The translations under genes were made by a program, and so were the position numbers. Under the pieces are notes generated by a model. That model had not been told where the DNA came from, made no database searches, and saw only the letters and a program-made list of their open reading frames with translations. Shown here piece by piece: positions 24,905 to 35,094 of a stretch of 64,000 nt of DNA; position 1 is the stretch's first letter; each line of letters begins with the position of its first letter. The stretch comes from Heterohyrax brucei (Eukaryota > Chordata > Mammalia > Hyracoidea > Procaviidae), in assembly GCA_028571685.1 (NCBI GenBank), contig CM053146.1, forward strand, positions 26,943,431 to 27,007,430, in the 5' to 3' direction.

Positions 24905-25830
24905 TAACCAAAGGACTCCCTTTATTATCTGTTGTAATTTTGGTTTGTTTTTTGTGAAGTCCTTAAATTATTGTTTAGCTAGAAATATCCTAATTTCACA
25001 ATCATAGTTAAGATACAATGTTGCTAAATTTATAATTCTTGGTTGGCAATTATTTCCCTTCAGGGCTCTTCACATGTCATGCCACTTCCTTCTAGCCTGT
25101 CTGGCTTCCACTATGTAGCCTGAGCTTAGTCTTACTGATTCTTCTTTGTAGGTTACTTTTTGTTTACCCCTAACAAATTTTAAAAGTGTCTCGTTATCAT
25201 TAATTTTGCTAAGTTTGGTTAGAATAAACCTTGGCATCTTTCTTTTGGGATCTACACTATGTGAAGTTCAATAAGCATTTTCAATAGCTGTCTTCTCACG
25301 TTTCACGATATCAGGGAAGTTTTCTGTCAGCAAATTTTTTACAATTCTCTCTGTATTTTGTTACCTCCCTCCCCTACTTGTTTTGGTACTCCAATTACTA
25401 GCAGATTTTTCTTCTTCAGAGAGACCCACTGTAACTTTTAGTGTTTCTTGATTTTTTTAAATTCTTTCTTCTGAGTTTTCCTGAAATACATGATGTCATG
25501 TGTTTTCAGTCTCACTAGTTTGGCCTTCTATTGCCTCAATTGTGCTCCTTTGATTTTCTATTGAGTTGTCTGATTCTGTAATTTTGTTATTAATTTTTTT
25601 GTGGGTTCCTAATTATTGCTGCTTTATGCTTTCTTATATCCCGTTCAATTTGTCATTATGCTGTGCTGCATTTTGCCTCATCTCTTTCCTTATCTCTTGA
25701 AGAGTTCTAAATATTCATCCTTTGTGTTGTACCTCTGATAATTCCAGTAAGTTCTTTCCTCTGGAAAATTTGATTCTTTGTTCTGGGAGCTTTCTGAAGA
25801 AGCTATGGTCTGGCTCTTTAAGTGCTCTTT
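24905..25830 (-). pseudogene. L1G ORF1, broken
   Basis: The likely start MAQKEHLKSQTIASSESSQNKESNFPEERTYWNYQRYNTKDEYLELFKR lies in an open stretch from 25926. Downstream lie a coiled-coil-like region (25500-25650), a LTENFPDIVKREKTAIENAY-like central block (25270-25350) and a C-terminal block near 24990-25050. It differs strongly from ORF1 of L1A/C/D/F, so it belongs to another L1 lineage or is much older. Confidence 0.7.
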
Positions 25831-27060
25831 CTGAGCCATCAGCAAATAGTATTTATTTATTTTATGTTTTCCTAGTATGTTTGGCTTTTGGCAGTATGTT
25901 TTAGCTTCTTTCTTTGAAATGTGCAAATAGTTTACTTTTCTTATATGGATGCAGTTCAGGTGTTCAGGTAGTCAGTCACCAAGCGTGTGCTGCAGGGTCT
26001 TACCTACTGTTGGGCAGGGGTGATTGGTATAGGCATAGATGTCTGGTTGCAGTGGCTGAGAAAAACAGGAGGGTAACAACTGTTCACGAGTGTCTCTGAG
26101 GATGGTCTGTCCCTTTATGTCTAAATGGGGGTGAAGGAACAGTTTCTCCTCTGATTTTACAGCTTAAGGCAGTTGGTAGAATTCTTTTTCTTTCTTCCTC
26201 TCCCCCAAGTTTGTTAAATCATTCCCCCTCCAAGTCCCAGGGAATGATTCAGAGTAGACTTAAGAAGTCCTACTTTCAGCTTGATTGATGGTGCCAGACC
26301 CCAGAGCAGCATAGAGGAGGGAGAGAGAGAATGGCTCAGGGAAGCTTAAAGAGTCCTACTTCTGGCTCAGTTAATGGCATCAGACTTTAGTGCCAAGCTT
26401 TGTGCAGAAAAGGCATGGGGAGCTCTGGGATGAGTGAACCAGGCCCATCTTAAAGGAGAGACCCAAATCCACACTCAGTAAATTACATACAAAGACTTAG
26501 CTTTTTTTGTGTGTGTGATTAAGTGAAAATACACAATCCCAATTAAATGTGCATGCCCACCTATCTGCAGCTGCTTCTGCTCTCCTTGACCAGTAACAGC
26601 ACACTCTCTTTTTCATTCTATCTACGTCATATCATCTTAACAATCTTCTGTCCCCTTTTCTTCACTTTCTCCTCTCCTTTCTATAGGACAGCATCATATA
26701 GATGCATAGAACCATAAAGTACACACAGCATATGGTCACACTGTGACAAAGACTTAGCTTTTGACAATCTGGATTCCCCAGAATACCACTCCATCCGAAG
26801 AGGACATCTACGAACTTCCACTCTTGGCCCACCACGTGGTAACTGTAGCTACTTCTGAGCTGATCAAATCTCTGGAATTCTATGTACTTCTGGGGCTACT
26901 CTCTCTTCTCTGTTGCTCAGTCCAACTTTTTAACTTTCTCTTTGATCCTCAGGGCTCCTGGGACGTCATATATGCTGGATTCACTTGTTTGGGGGGTCTT
27001 TGCTGTTAGAGTGATCTCGGAAGTGTTTTTCTACTCTGCCATCTTGGTCCTGCCCCCATT
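25831..27060 (-). promoter_or_regulatory. L1G 5' UTR with YY1-like site
   Basis: The outermost bases read (minus strand) GGGGGCAGGACCAAGATGGC, with a perfect YY1 core CAAGATGGC at 27038-27046. The leader is about 1 kb after removing the inserted L1 fragment. Confidence 0.65.
26506..26745 (-). mobile_element. L1H: 240-base L1 3' end with 17-bp target duplication
   Basis: A 5'-truncated minus-strand L1 3' UTR (matches 16100-16340). ACAAAGACTTAGCTTTT is present at 26489-26505 and again at 26746-26762. Read in the element direction, the target before the insert is TC/AAAAGC, close to the L1 endonuclease preference TT/AAAA. This is the cleanest small retrotransposition event in the window. Confidence 0.93.
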
Positions 27061-28955
27061 GTTCTTTAATTTCTTGAATTCTGCTTCCATTGGTGTTAAT
27101 TGTGAATCCAAGTAGAATGAAATTCTTAACAACTTCAACCTTTTTTCCAATTATCATGATGTTGCTTACTGGTCCCCTTGTGAAGATTTTTCATTCTTTT
27201 TGTTGTGTAATCTGTATTGAAGGCTGTAGACTTTAATCTTCATCAGCAGGGGTTTCAAGTTCCCCTCAGTTTAAGCAAGCAACAGTCTGTCATCTACATA
27301 ACATAGGTTGTCTATGAGTTTTCTTTCAAAATTGATGCTGTGTTCTTCTCTATATAGTCCAGTTTCTTGTATTGGTTGTTCAGCATACATATTGAGTCTA
27401 GTGAAAGTATACAACACCTATGTATGCCTATGTAAAAAATTTAAAACCATTTTTTTTTTTAATGATTATCTCTTTGGCTATGCACAGGTTCTTCATGAGC
27501 ACAACTAGATGAAACTCCCATTCTGAAATGCCCATTCTTTGTAATATTATATATATTTTGTTAGTAATCACACAGTTGAATGCCTTTGCATAGTTAATAA
27601 AACAGAGGCAAGCATTTTCCTGGCCCTTTTTGCTTTCAGTCAAGATCTATCCAGTGTCAGCAATGATATTTCTCATTCTACGATCTCTACTGAATCCAGC
27701 TTGAATTTATGGCAATTCCCTGTCAATGTACTGCTGCAACCACTTTTGAATTAGCCAAAATTTACCTGTGTGTGGAATTAATGATATCGCTTCATAATTT
27801 TTGCATCCATTGTATTACATTTCTTTGAGACAATAACCACCACCACAACAAAGAACTCCTTCAATTGGTTGGCCAAGTAGCTGTCTTCCAAATTTTCTGT
27901 GATAGATGAGTGAGCACCTCTGTTGCTGCATCCATTTATTGAAAAATTTCATTCAGTATTCTGTCAACACCTGGAGACTTATTTTTTAACAATGCCTTCA
28001 GTGCAGCAATCAGATTTACTGCATATGTGAAAAAAGATGAAGAAGAAACTCAAGATCCAAAATCAGAACAAAGTCAGTGACTAACTGGACTTCTTCCTTC
28101 TGTGCTATTGGTCCTTAATCATATGCCACCTTCTGAAATGGTTGATCATTGGCTACTTCTTTTTGGTACAGTCTATCTACTCCTTCTGGGTTTTTTTTTT
28201 TATGAGTCCTATGTAGTTCAGTATTTTTTTCCCATAAATGCCTTCAACGTTGCAACTTCAGGCTTGTTTTTTTTTTCCTTTGGTTCTTTCATCATATTAC
28301 ATTTCTTCAACTTCTTTGTCTTCTCCAATCACAGGTTCTTCATGAGCACAACTAAAATCTTCCATTTAGATATTTGCCTTCATTGTTTTTTCCATTCATT
28401 TAGCTTCTCTGGATTCAAGAGTGTGTTTCAGAGTCTATTCTGACATCCTTTTGTGTCTTTTTTCTCTCCTGTCTTTTCAGTGACCTCTTGTTTCTTCATA
28501 TATGATATTGTTGATGTCATTCCACAGCTTATCTGATCTAGAATCATTAGCATGGAATATATAAAATCTAGTCTCAAGATGGTCTCTAAATTCAGATGGA
28601 GTATACTTAGGGTTATACTTTGGCTCTTGTGGATTTGTTTTAACTTTTTTTAAGGGTCAAGTTGAGCTTGCATGTGAATAGTTACACCCTGGCCTTGTTC
28701 TGACTAATGGCATTATGAGCTTTTTCATCATCTCTTTTCACACATATAGTAAATTTGATTGCTATGTTTTTAATCTGGTGAAATCTGTGTGTAAAGTCAC
28801 TGATTTTTTACTGAAAAAATGAATTTGCAATGAAACAGTTTGTCTTGCAAAATTCTGTCCTGCAATTTCCAGAGTCATTTCTATAACCAAAGCCATGTTT
28901 TCCGACTATAGATACTTCTTCTTTGTTTCCAGCTTTAGGCTGTCATCACTTGTCT
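27061..28955 (-). pseudogene. RTE ORF: endonuclease C-terminus and reverse transcriptase, broken
   Basis: A minus-strand RTE reading frame of the BovB type, covering the second half of the endonuclease (28700-28955) and the reverse transcriptase. RT motif A is visible near 27600 as CFINYAKAFNCV, where intact RTE has Asp at both N positions, so catalysis is lost. The region LVVLMKNLCI... (27480-27520) follows as expected. It ends at 27061, about 600 bases before the normal RTE 3' end, exactly where L1G begins. A 75-base inverted segment interrupts it at 28010-28085. Confidence 0.86.
28010..28085 (+). repeat. Inverted duplication inside the RTE
   Basis: The segment from ATTTACTGCATATGTGAAAA to CAGAACAAAGTCAGTGAC is the reverse complement of the endonuclease segment at about 28705-28780, and is foreign at its present place in the RT region. 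The RTE copies at 35098-36265 and 53926-55870 give the family order. Confidence 0.7.
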
Positions 28956-29745
28956 CTCAGTGCCTTTCTGTGCTTTCTTGTGCAGAAATATGATGCTGGA
29001 AGCTATGACACTAGTATTTCAAATACCAGTTGGATCACACATAATGGACACGTTTCAGCAGAGCTTCTGGACTAAGACAGACTTGGAAGAAGTGTGTAGT
29101 GATCTACTTCTGAAGAAACTGGTCAGTGAAAGCCTTGTACGTATCAGCAGAACATTGACTGATACAGTGACAGAAGATGAGCCACTCAGATTGAAAAGCA
29201 TTCAACATAAGACTGTGGAAGAGCTGCCTACTTGAACTAGAGTTAACCTTAATGATGTGAATGGAGTAAAGTTTGGGGCCTTTATTCATCGATGTGGAAT
29301 GACATAAAATGAGAAGAAATGGCTTCAAACATCCATTAATAATCAGAATGTGGAATGTGTGAAGTATGAATCTTAGAAAGGTGATAGTTACCAAAAATGA
29401 AATAGAATGCATAAAGATCAATATCCTAGGCATCAGTGAACAGTAATGAACTGGTATTGACAATTTTGAATCAATCTTATGGTCTAATGCACCGAGAATG
29501 AGAAATTAAAGAGGAACATTACATTCTTCATCAAAAGGAATATTTCAAAATCTATCCTGAAGTACATGCTATCAGTGATAGGATACTATCCATATGTCTA
29601 TAATTAAGGCCAGTTAATATAACTGTTATTCAAATGTATACACCAACCACTAATGTTACAGGTGAAAAGACTGCAGATTTTTTTTACCAATACTTTCAGT
29701 CTGGAATTGATCAGACATGCAGTCAACGTTTCATTCTGTTTTCTG
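28956..29745 (+). mobile_element. Inverted 5' part of the same RTE
   Basis: Reads on the plus strand as the RTE 5' region: ATGATGCTGGAAGCTATGAC, TTTCAAATACCAGTTGGATC, AAAATGAGAAGAAATGGCTTC, then the endonuclease start through CAGTCTGGAATTGATCAGACATGCAGTC. It ends where the minus-strand piece begins in the element (junction at ~28955). This is therefore one minus-strand RTE insertion with a twin-priming 5' inversion, in total about 2.6 kb of a ~3-kb element. Confidence 0.85.
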
Positions 29746-29828
29746 CAAGATGCAAAACAAAGCTTAGAAAAAAATAAAAATAAAAAGAACTTTTGAGATT
29801 AAAATTCCAATCCTAGTGCCCTGTTTTA

Positions 29829-30360
29829 GTTGCCTGGTAGTGTGCTCTGACAGAAAATATCATGAACAGAAGGATTCATGAAAAGATATTTTATTGTCAC
29901 TATCTGGTAAGCCACAGATCCATTCATGATTTACAAGTCTATTCAACAGGAGAAATTGTCACAGTCCGGTAGGCTGAGTCCAAATTCAATGAGAATATCT
30001 TGGCACAGGAACCTTGGGTCCAAAGGATGTGCTCTGCTCTCGGTGCTGCTATCTTCGTGGTGTGAGGTTCCTAACTCTCTGCTTACTTCCCTTTCTTGTA
30101 GAATGAAAAGAAAAAAGGTTATGCAAGCCACATTCCAGGGAAATCCCCTGGAATGGAGCAGAGAGGTGATTTTATGAAGGCATTCACAGTCTCACTGTAA
30201 TTCTCTCTAACATAATCCACTCTGTTAACCACAGGCAGAGATTAGGATTTACAGCACCCAAAATTCACAAAACAGAGGGCAATCACAAAATACAGGGAAT
30301 CCTGGCCCAGCCAAAGTACTATACTTTTTCTGGGGGAGACACAATTCAGCCTGTGACATA
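29829..30360 (-). mobile_element. LTR-like repeat (MaLR/MLT1 style), solo
   Basis: On the minus strand it ends in an AATAAAATATC-like signal region (29885-29900), followed by a terminal block resembling the end of the repeat at 59310-59605 (..TGACTAAGACAG). Its outer left block matches MLT1-type LTRs in layout. The other end carries CTGGGGGAGACACAATTCAG. No internal retroviral genes are present. Assignment is from general resemblance only. Confidence 0.5.
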
Positions 30361-30694
30361 CTCCAAAAGATTTGCTCTGTAATCATAGAAATGCATTATT
30401 TTTTTAATTGTTTATTTCCTTCATCTTTCAAATAAGCACAATAATGCTTACCACATTTAATTAAAAAAAGATCAATACAGTTTTTACTTCCAGTCATGAT
30501 ATTGGAACTTATAACATGTTAATTCTTCTACTACAAAGGATGGATAAAACATATGAAATAGCTGTTTGAAGACGTGGGAAAACAATAAGGCCAAACGAGA
30601 GAAAGGAAACATGCTAAAGTGAGCCTCCATTCACCTCAGTTTGTGTCTTGGGGAAAAAAAATACCTCCTCACCTTGGTCTCCTAAAAACTGTCA
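30361..30694. other. Unassigned sequence
   Basis: AT-rich, with no recognisable repeat or open frame of interest. Confidence 0.5.
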
Positions 30695-30895
30695 TTGTTG
30701 TTAGTTGTTGCTGCGTTGATTTCAACTAATGGTGACCCCCTATGTGAAGAGTGGATCTGCTTCACAGAGTTTTCGAGATGGTGATCTTTCAAAGGTAGAT
30801 TGTCATGCTTCTTCTCTTGTGTGCCTCTGGCTGTATTCAAACCATCCAATTTTCAAATTGTAGTTAAGAGTTGAATTGTTTATATAGCCCAGGGA
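30695..30895 (-). mobile_element. AfroSINE, longer type
   Basis: Starts GTTGTTAGTTGTTGCTGCGTTGATTTC and reaches CCCAGGGACTGTTG. It has the extra block AAAGGTAGATTGTCATGCTTCTTC that distinguishes this ~200-base type from the ~155-base type. The tail strongly resembles the RTE 3' end at 63813. Confidence 0.82.
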
Positions 30896-31179
30896 CTGTT
30901 GATCTAAAGATTAATCAAATTAGACTGAGGAGATGGAGTCTGGAGTTTGTGGGTTCCTACGTAACACAGATATTAGGGGCAATAGGCCCAGAGTCAGGGA
31001 ACCACAAAGAATTGAGGCTGAAATTCATGGGTAATTTTCCTCTTTAGATACTGTCCAATTATTTTGCTGTTTATACACCGGGTGATACTCCTGGAGTCCA
31101 CATGATGACCAGAACCCGAGGGACTAAAGGGATAAGAAAATCATTTGACAGTCTTGCCACAGAGAAAGTAGTGGTTTAT

Positions 31180-31252
31180 AAGGAGGAAAAAAAAAAAAAA
31201 AAAAAGGAAAGAAGGAAGAACAAAAGAAAAGAAAGAAGGATCTCTCCAAGTG
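31180..31252 (+). repeat. A-run and purine-rich low-complexity tract
   Basis: A run of about 18 A with flanking GA-rich sequence (GGAAAGAAGGAAG...). It produces a Lys-rich frame that is not a gene. Confidence 0.9.
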
Positions 31253-31300
31253 AGGCACTAGGAGGACTACAGCTCATGAGCAGAAATTAGACTCAAGGAG

Positions 31301-31460
31301 CACCAAATCCCCCGTCTTCAAGTCGCTTCCAACTCATAGCAACTTTATAGAGCAGAGTAGAACTAACTGCCCCCTAGAATTTCCAGTGAGCACCTGGCAG
31401 ATTCAAACTGCTAGCGTTTTGATCAGCAGCCATAGAACATAACCACTAAACTGCCAAATG
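31301..31460 (-). mobile_element. AfroSINE
   Basis: CGTCTTCAAGTCGCTTCCAAC, AGAGCAGAGTAGAACTAACTGCC and ACATAACCACTAAACTGCCAA in tail-to-head order on the plus strand. Confidence 0.88.
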
Positions 31461-31605
31461 GGAGTATAAAATTGAACAGCCTTTATAAAGCTGAAATCAC
31501 ACACTCTATTGGAGGAAGGTAACTTATCTGTACTTTATCTACCTGCAAGAGGAAAATTAAACAATCTTTGGAAATGGATAGCATTATTTGAATATAACAT
31601 ATCCA

Positions 31606-31766
31606 TCACCACCACCCAGGGCCGTCGAGTCAATTACGACTCGTAGCGATCCTACGGGACAGAGCAGAACTGCCCCATAGACTTTCAAAAGAGCATCTGG
31701 TGGATTCGAACTGCCAACATTTTGCTTAGCAGCAGTAATACTTAATCACTATTCCACCAGGGTTTC
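31606..31766 (-). mobile_element. AfroSINE with 13-bp imperfect target duplication
   Basis: A well-preserved minus-strand copy (GCCGTCGAGTCAATTACGAC, CCATAGACTTTCAAAAGAGC, GAACTGCCAACATTTTGC, CACCAGGGTTTC). TATAACATATCCA (31593-31605) and TATAATATATCCA (31767-31779) flank it with one mismatch. Confidence 0.9.
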
Positions 31767-31789
31767 TATAATATATCCAGTATGTGAAA

Positions 31790-32740
31790 ACTTAACAGGG
31801 ACGACCAAAGTGTAATCTCAATATCTGGACTACCCAAAGGGAACTTTAAAATAACTGTTTCTAATATGTTCAAATAAAAGAGAAAAATACAAAGACTTTC
31901 GCCAAGAAACTGAAATAAAGTTCTGGAAATTCTGAAGCTGAATGATAGATTAATTAAATTTAAGAATTCAAAGAATAGGTTTAATAGAATTAGAATATAC
32001 AAATGTGTTCATATAATGCACACAGACAATATGAGATCAGTATACACATATTCAATTGTAAAAAAGTGATATTATAGCAGAAAGTATTTGGAACTAGTGG
32101 TGGTAATGCGAATTACTACTGTGACACTAGAAAAAAGCTTAGTGGTAAATATTAAGTGTAATGCACACAATATAACTAGACTATGTTTTCTGCAGTTTAT
32201 GCTTCTGTGTATTCACAGCAGCATATTCATAATTTAGCCCTACACTGGCAAAAAACAACTTGTGTATTTATTCAGTGTAAACTGAATAAATAAACTGTGT
32301 ATGCCATGAGTTGGAACTGACTTCTTCACAACTAGCTTGCTGGTTTTTTGTTGTTGTTCTTTTGTTTTGCTTATTTTGTATATGTATTAATGGATGCTAT
32401 GTGCTAGTAAAAATAAACGAAAAAAATTCTACTACACATAAAACATGGACATATTCAACAGATATAATTTTGAGTATAAGAAGTCGAATGAAAAAATAAG
32501 ATACACTGCATGATTTTTTTGAGAAGTTCAAAAGCAGACATCACTAATTTGGGTTGATAAAAGTCTCAGTAGAAGTTACTTCTAAGGGATGAGATTTCAC
32601 AGGAAGAAGACAAAATGAAAGCTCTGGTGTGTCAGTTCTGTGCTTCGTGTTTACCAGGGTGGTTATTGCACAGTTTTTATACTTGAAATATTAATGCACA
32701 AGACTTACACACTTAATGGTATATTCTATGTCATCTAAAA
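31790..32740 (+). mobile_element. Ancient L1 (L1M type), internally deleted
   Basis: 31800-32000 resembles the ORF1-proximal region of old mammalian L1s (CTACCCAAAGGGAACTTTAAAATAAC). 32160-32740 resembles the end of ORF2 and the 3' UTR of L1MB/L1MC-type elements (TATTCACAGCAGCATATTC, then GATACACTGCATGATT, ACTTACACACTTAATGG). High divergence. A SINE tail interrupts it at 32304. Confidence 0.6.
32304..32376 (+). repeat. Isolated AfroSINE tail in ancient L1
   Basis: CCATGAGTTGGAACTGACTT, ACAACTAGCTTGCTGG, then a T-rich tail to about 32376, inserted between GTGTATG and GTATATG of the old L1. No SINE body is present. Confidence 0.6.
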
Positions 32741-32871
32741 TATTGACAAAAATTACTGAGAACAAAATTAAACTAAGCGGGAATATTTTAACAAAGTAAG
32801 AAAAAGAATAATTGAAGCCTGATATTATTTTCAACTGTCAGTTTTACATTTGGATGATTCAAAATGAATAT

Positions 32872-32951
32872 AGAGCAGTGGAAGCTGCATATAGGTGGGC
32901 ATGTAAATTTATACAGGAATGTACATTTTCACTCAGTCATATTAAATTAAA
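32872..32951 (+). mobile_element. 80-base L1 3' end with 11-bp target duplication
   Basis: GCAGTGGAAGCTGCATATAGG through TTTTCACTCAGTCATATTAAA is the last ~75 bases of the L1D/L1F-type 3' UTR. AAAATGAATAT occurs at 32861-32871 and 32952-32962. The target reads TTC/AAAATG, L1-endonuclease-like. Confidence 0.92.
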
Positions 32952-32962
32952 AAAATGAATAT

Positions 32963-33825
32963 TCTTCACACACAAAAATGGCACTTTTGTTTAAAGGAAG
33001 TACTCATCTTGAGTCTTTCAAGTATTAGTTATCTCCAAGTAGTACACTATCAATACTGGATTTACTAAAACTAGTTTTAAATTTTAAAATGTCATTTCAC
33101 CTTACGCTCTCTCAACTCAAAATTATGTGCAAAAAAAAGGCCTTCCATTTGCTTAAGGAATGGGTCACTGGAAATTTGGAAACACCATTTGAAAGGTGAA
33201 AAATCTTTTTATATCTGGGGAATCTAATATTTTCTCAAGCCAGCAGAATATTTGGTTCAAACAGTGTTAAATAGAGAAAAGGACAACATGTACATATGGA
33301 GATGTTTTTGGAATTTTTTAAGGATATAACTTTCAGTTCTTTTCCTCTTTTCCTCATATCAAGTTATTAAATGAATCAATATCCTAAACGAGTAGAACAG
33401 TCTATTTTGTACACCAAGCCAAATGCACACATGCTCCTCAAGAGATACTTTTGTTAATAGTTTCTTCTGAATCCTTGATGCAGACATCCATTTCTGCAAA
33501 GCTGTAATCACAATGCTGAAAAATTATTTTTATTCTAAATAATTTTACAATGGAAAAAAAACTCTAGAAATCTCCTAGTCTCATCTACTAGTTTTGTATA
33601 TTAGAAAGATGAAGGTTATGTCAGTGAGATGAGTTGATAAACCTTACACAGTTTTTTCTTGCTGAAATTAGAATCTAGCTTCCACTATGAGATTTTCCTT
33701 TTCCCTGTGGGCTATTGTAACCTTATGTAACAGCAGCATCACGAAAGGACTCAAGCCCATTCCCACTCCACCAGTCCCTCTAGTACTCCTTTAGTAAATG
33801 GAAATCTTTCGTTAAATTTTACATT
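32963..33825. other. Unassigned, probably unique sequence
   Basis: About 860 bases of AT-rich sequence with nothing recognisable on either strand. Confidence 0.5.
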
Positions 33826-34485
33826 GTTACTATTGTTAGGTGCCATCCACTCCCTTTTGAATTATTGTCACCCTATGTACAATAGAAAGTAACACTGCCC
33901 AGTCCTGTGCCAGCCTCAGAACTCTTGTAATGTTTGAGTCTACTCTTGTAGTCACTGTGTCAGCCCACCTCTCCGACTCACTTCCTCTTTTTGCTGACCA
34001 TCTATGTTACCGAGTATGATGTCCTCCAGGGACTGATACCTCCTGATGACATGTCCAAAGTACATGAAACAAAGTCTTGCTGTCCTCATGTCTAAGGAGC
34101 ATTCTGTCTGAACTTTTTCCAAGACAGATTTATTCAATTTTCTGACAACCCAAGGTGAATTCAATACTCTTTTCCAACACCACAATTCAAAAGAATCAGT
34201 TCCTCTATGGTCTTCTTTATTCATCGTCTAGTTTTGCACGCATTTTAGGTAATAAAAAACAGCATGGTTGGATCAGGAGCCCATTAATCCTCAAGGAGAC
34301 ATCTTTGCTTTTCAATACTTGAAAGTGTTCTTTAGCAGCAGATTTGTGCAAGGAACTATCCTATTTTATTTCTTGACTGATGCTTCCATGGGCATTGATT
34401 GTGAATCCAAGTAAAATTAAATCCTTGGCAACTTCAATACTTTCTAATTCCACTACAGTGCAACAAACTGACAGAAGAGTGGTGA
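33826..34485 (-). mobile_element. Internally deleted RTE keeping both ends
   Basis: 33826-34452 is the 3' ~630 bases of an RTE on the minus strand, including the ORF C-terminus (MNKEDHRGTDSFELWCWKRVLNSPWVVRKLNKSVLEKVQTECSLD..., 33952-34224). It is joined directly to 34453-34485 (CACTACAGTGCAACAAACTGACAG...), the extreme 5' end seen also at 4380-4412. The middle ~2.4 kb is missing, giving a short 5'-plus-3' element. Confidence 0.78.
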
Positions 34486-34561
34486 AAAAAAAAAGTAAAT
34501 TAGGAAAAATAAAAGCAGCAAGTTTCCGTGTTAATAGAAGTAGATGAAGGAGTTCAGAAGA

Positions 34562-34720
34562 AGGGTGGAATCAGCTTTGACTCCTCGTGACTCCATGTGT
34601 GTCAGGGTAGCTGTACTCCATAGAGTTTTCAATGTTCAGAAGCAGATTGTCAGGAATTTCTTCTGAGACACTTCTTGCTGGGCTTGAACTTCCAAAATTT
34701 TGATTTGCCACTAAACACAT
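34562..34720 (-). mobile_element. AfroSINE, longer type
   Basis: TGGAATCAGCTTTGACTCCTC, ATAGAGTTTTCAATGTTCAG, CTTGCTGGGCTTGAACTTCC in tail-to-head order. Its head end is incomplete. Confidence 0.82.
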
Positions 34721-34764
34721 GAAATATTTACATGAATCAGGGTCTAAGGGCTACGTTTAAAAAA

Positions 34765-34912
34765 AATCACATCAAGTGAATTCCAACCCATAATGACACT
34801 GTAGTACCGAGTGGAAGTGCTCCATAGGGTTTCTAAGTTGTTCCTAGTGGAGTCATACTGCCATTCTCTCGGTTAGCAGCCAGAAGTGTAACCAGAGTGC
34901 TACCAAGGCTAG
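34765..34912 (-). mobile_element. AfroSINE
   Basis: ATCAAGTGAATTCCAACCC, GTGCTCCATAGGGTTTC, TTAGCAGCCAGAAGTGTAACC. Second of three minus-strand SINEs in a row. Confidence 0.85.
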
Positions 34913-34934
34913 GTTCAAAATAAAACAAAGCAAC

Positions 34935-35086
34935 TTTGCTACTTCTGAGCCCATTCTGAGTCAGAGTTACCCTGCAGAACAGAGTAGAACTGCCTCACGG
35001 AGTTTCCAAGATGTACTTAGTGAAACTGAACCTTTCATCTTTTGTTTAACAGCTATAGCATTTAACCATTATGCAACCAGGGTTTC
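34935..35086 (-). mobile_element. AfroSINE
   Basis: GAACAGAGTAGAACTGCCTC, AACCATTATGCAACCAGGGTTTC. Third of three consecutive minus-strand copies, followed immediately by an RTE 3' end on the same strand. Confidence 0.87.
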
Positions 35087-35094
35087 AAGGCTAG

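Larger units (their letters stand above)
24080..27060 (-). mobile_element. L1G: older L1 with intact 5' end, internal deletion, no 3' end
   Basis: On the minus strand: 5' UTR from 27060, ORF1, spacer, ORF2 endonuclease start, then a jump (near 24240) straight into an early RT stretch (24080-24235, ALTGEFYQTFRE-like region). The 3' end is gone. Its 5' UTR carries an inserted L1 fragment (26506-26745). The 5' end abuts an RTE on the same strand that has lost its own 3' end. Confidence 0.85.

Noticed and set aside
28102..28443. 113-codon hydrophobic plus-strand frame resembling a membrane protein
   Set aside because: Antisense to the RTE reverse-transcriptase ORF; the Phe/Leu richness comes from A-rich coding DNA read backwards.
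29829..30360. Endogenous retrovirus with genes
   Set aside because: Only LTR-like sequence; no gag, pol or env-like frame on either side. The same holds for 59310-59605.
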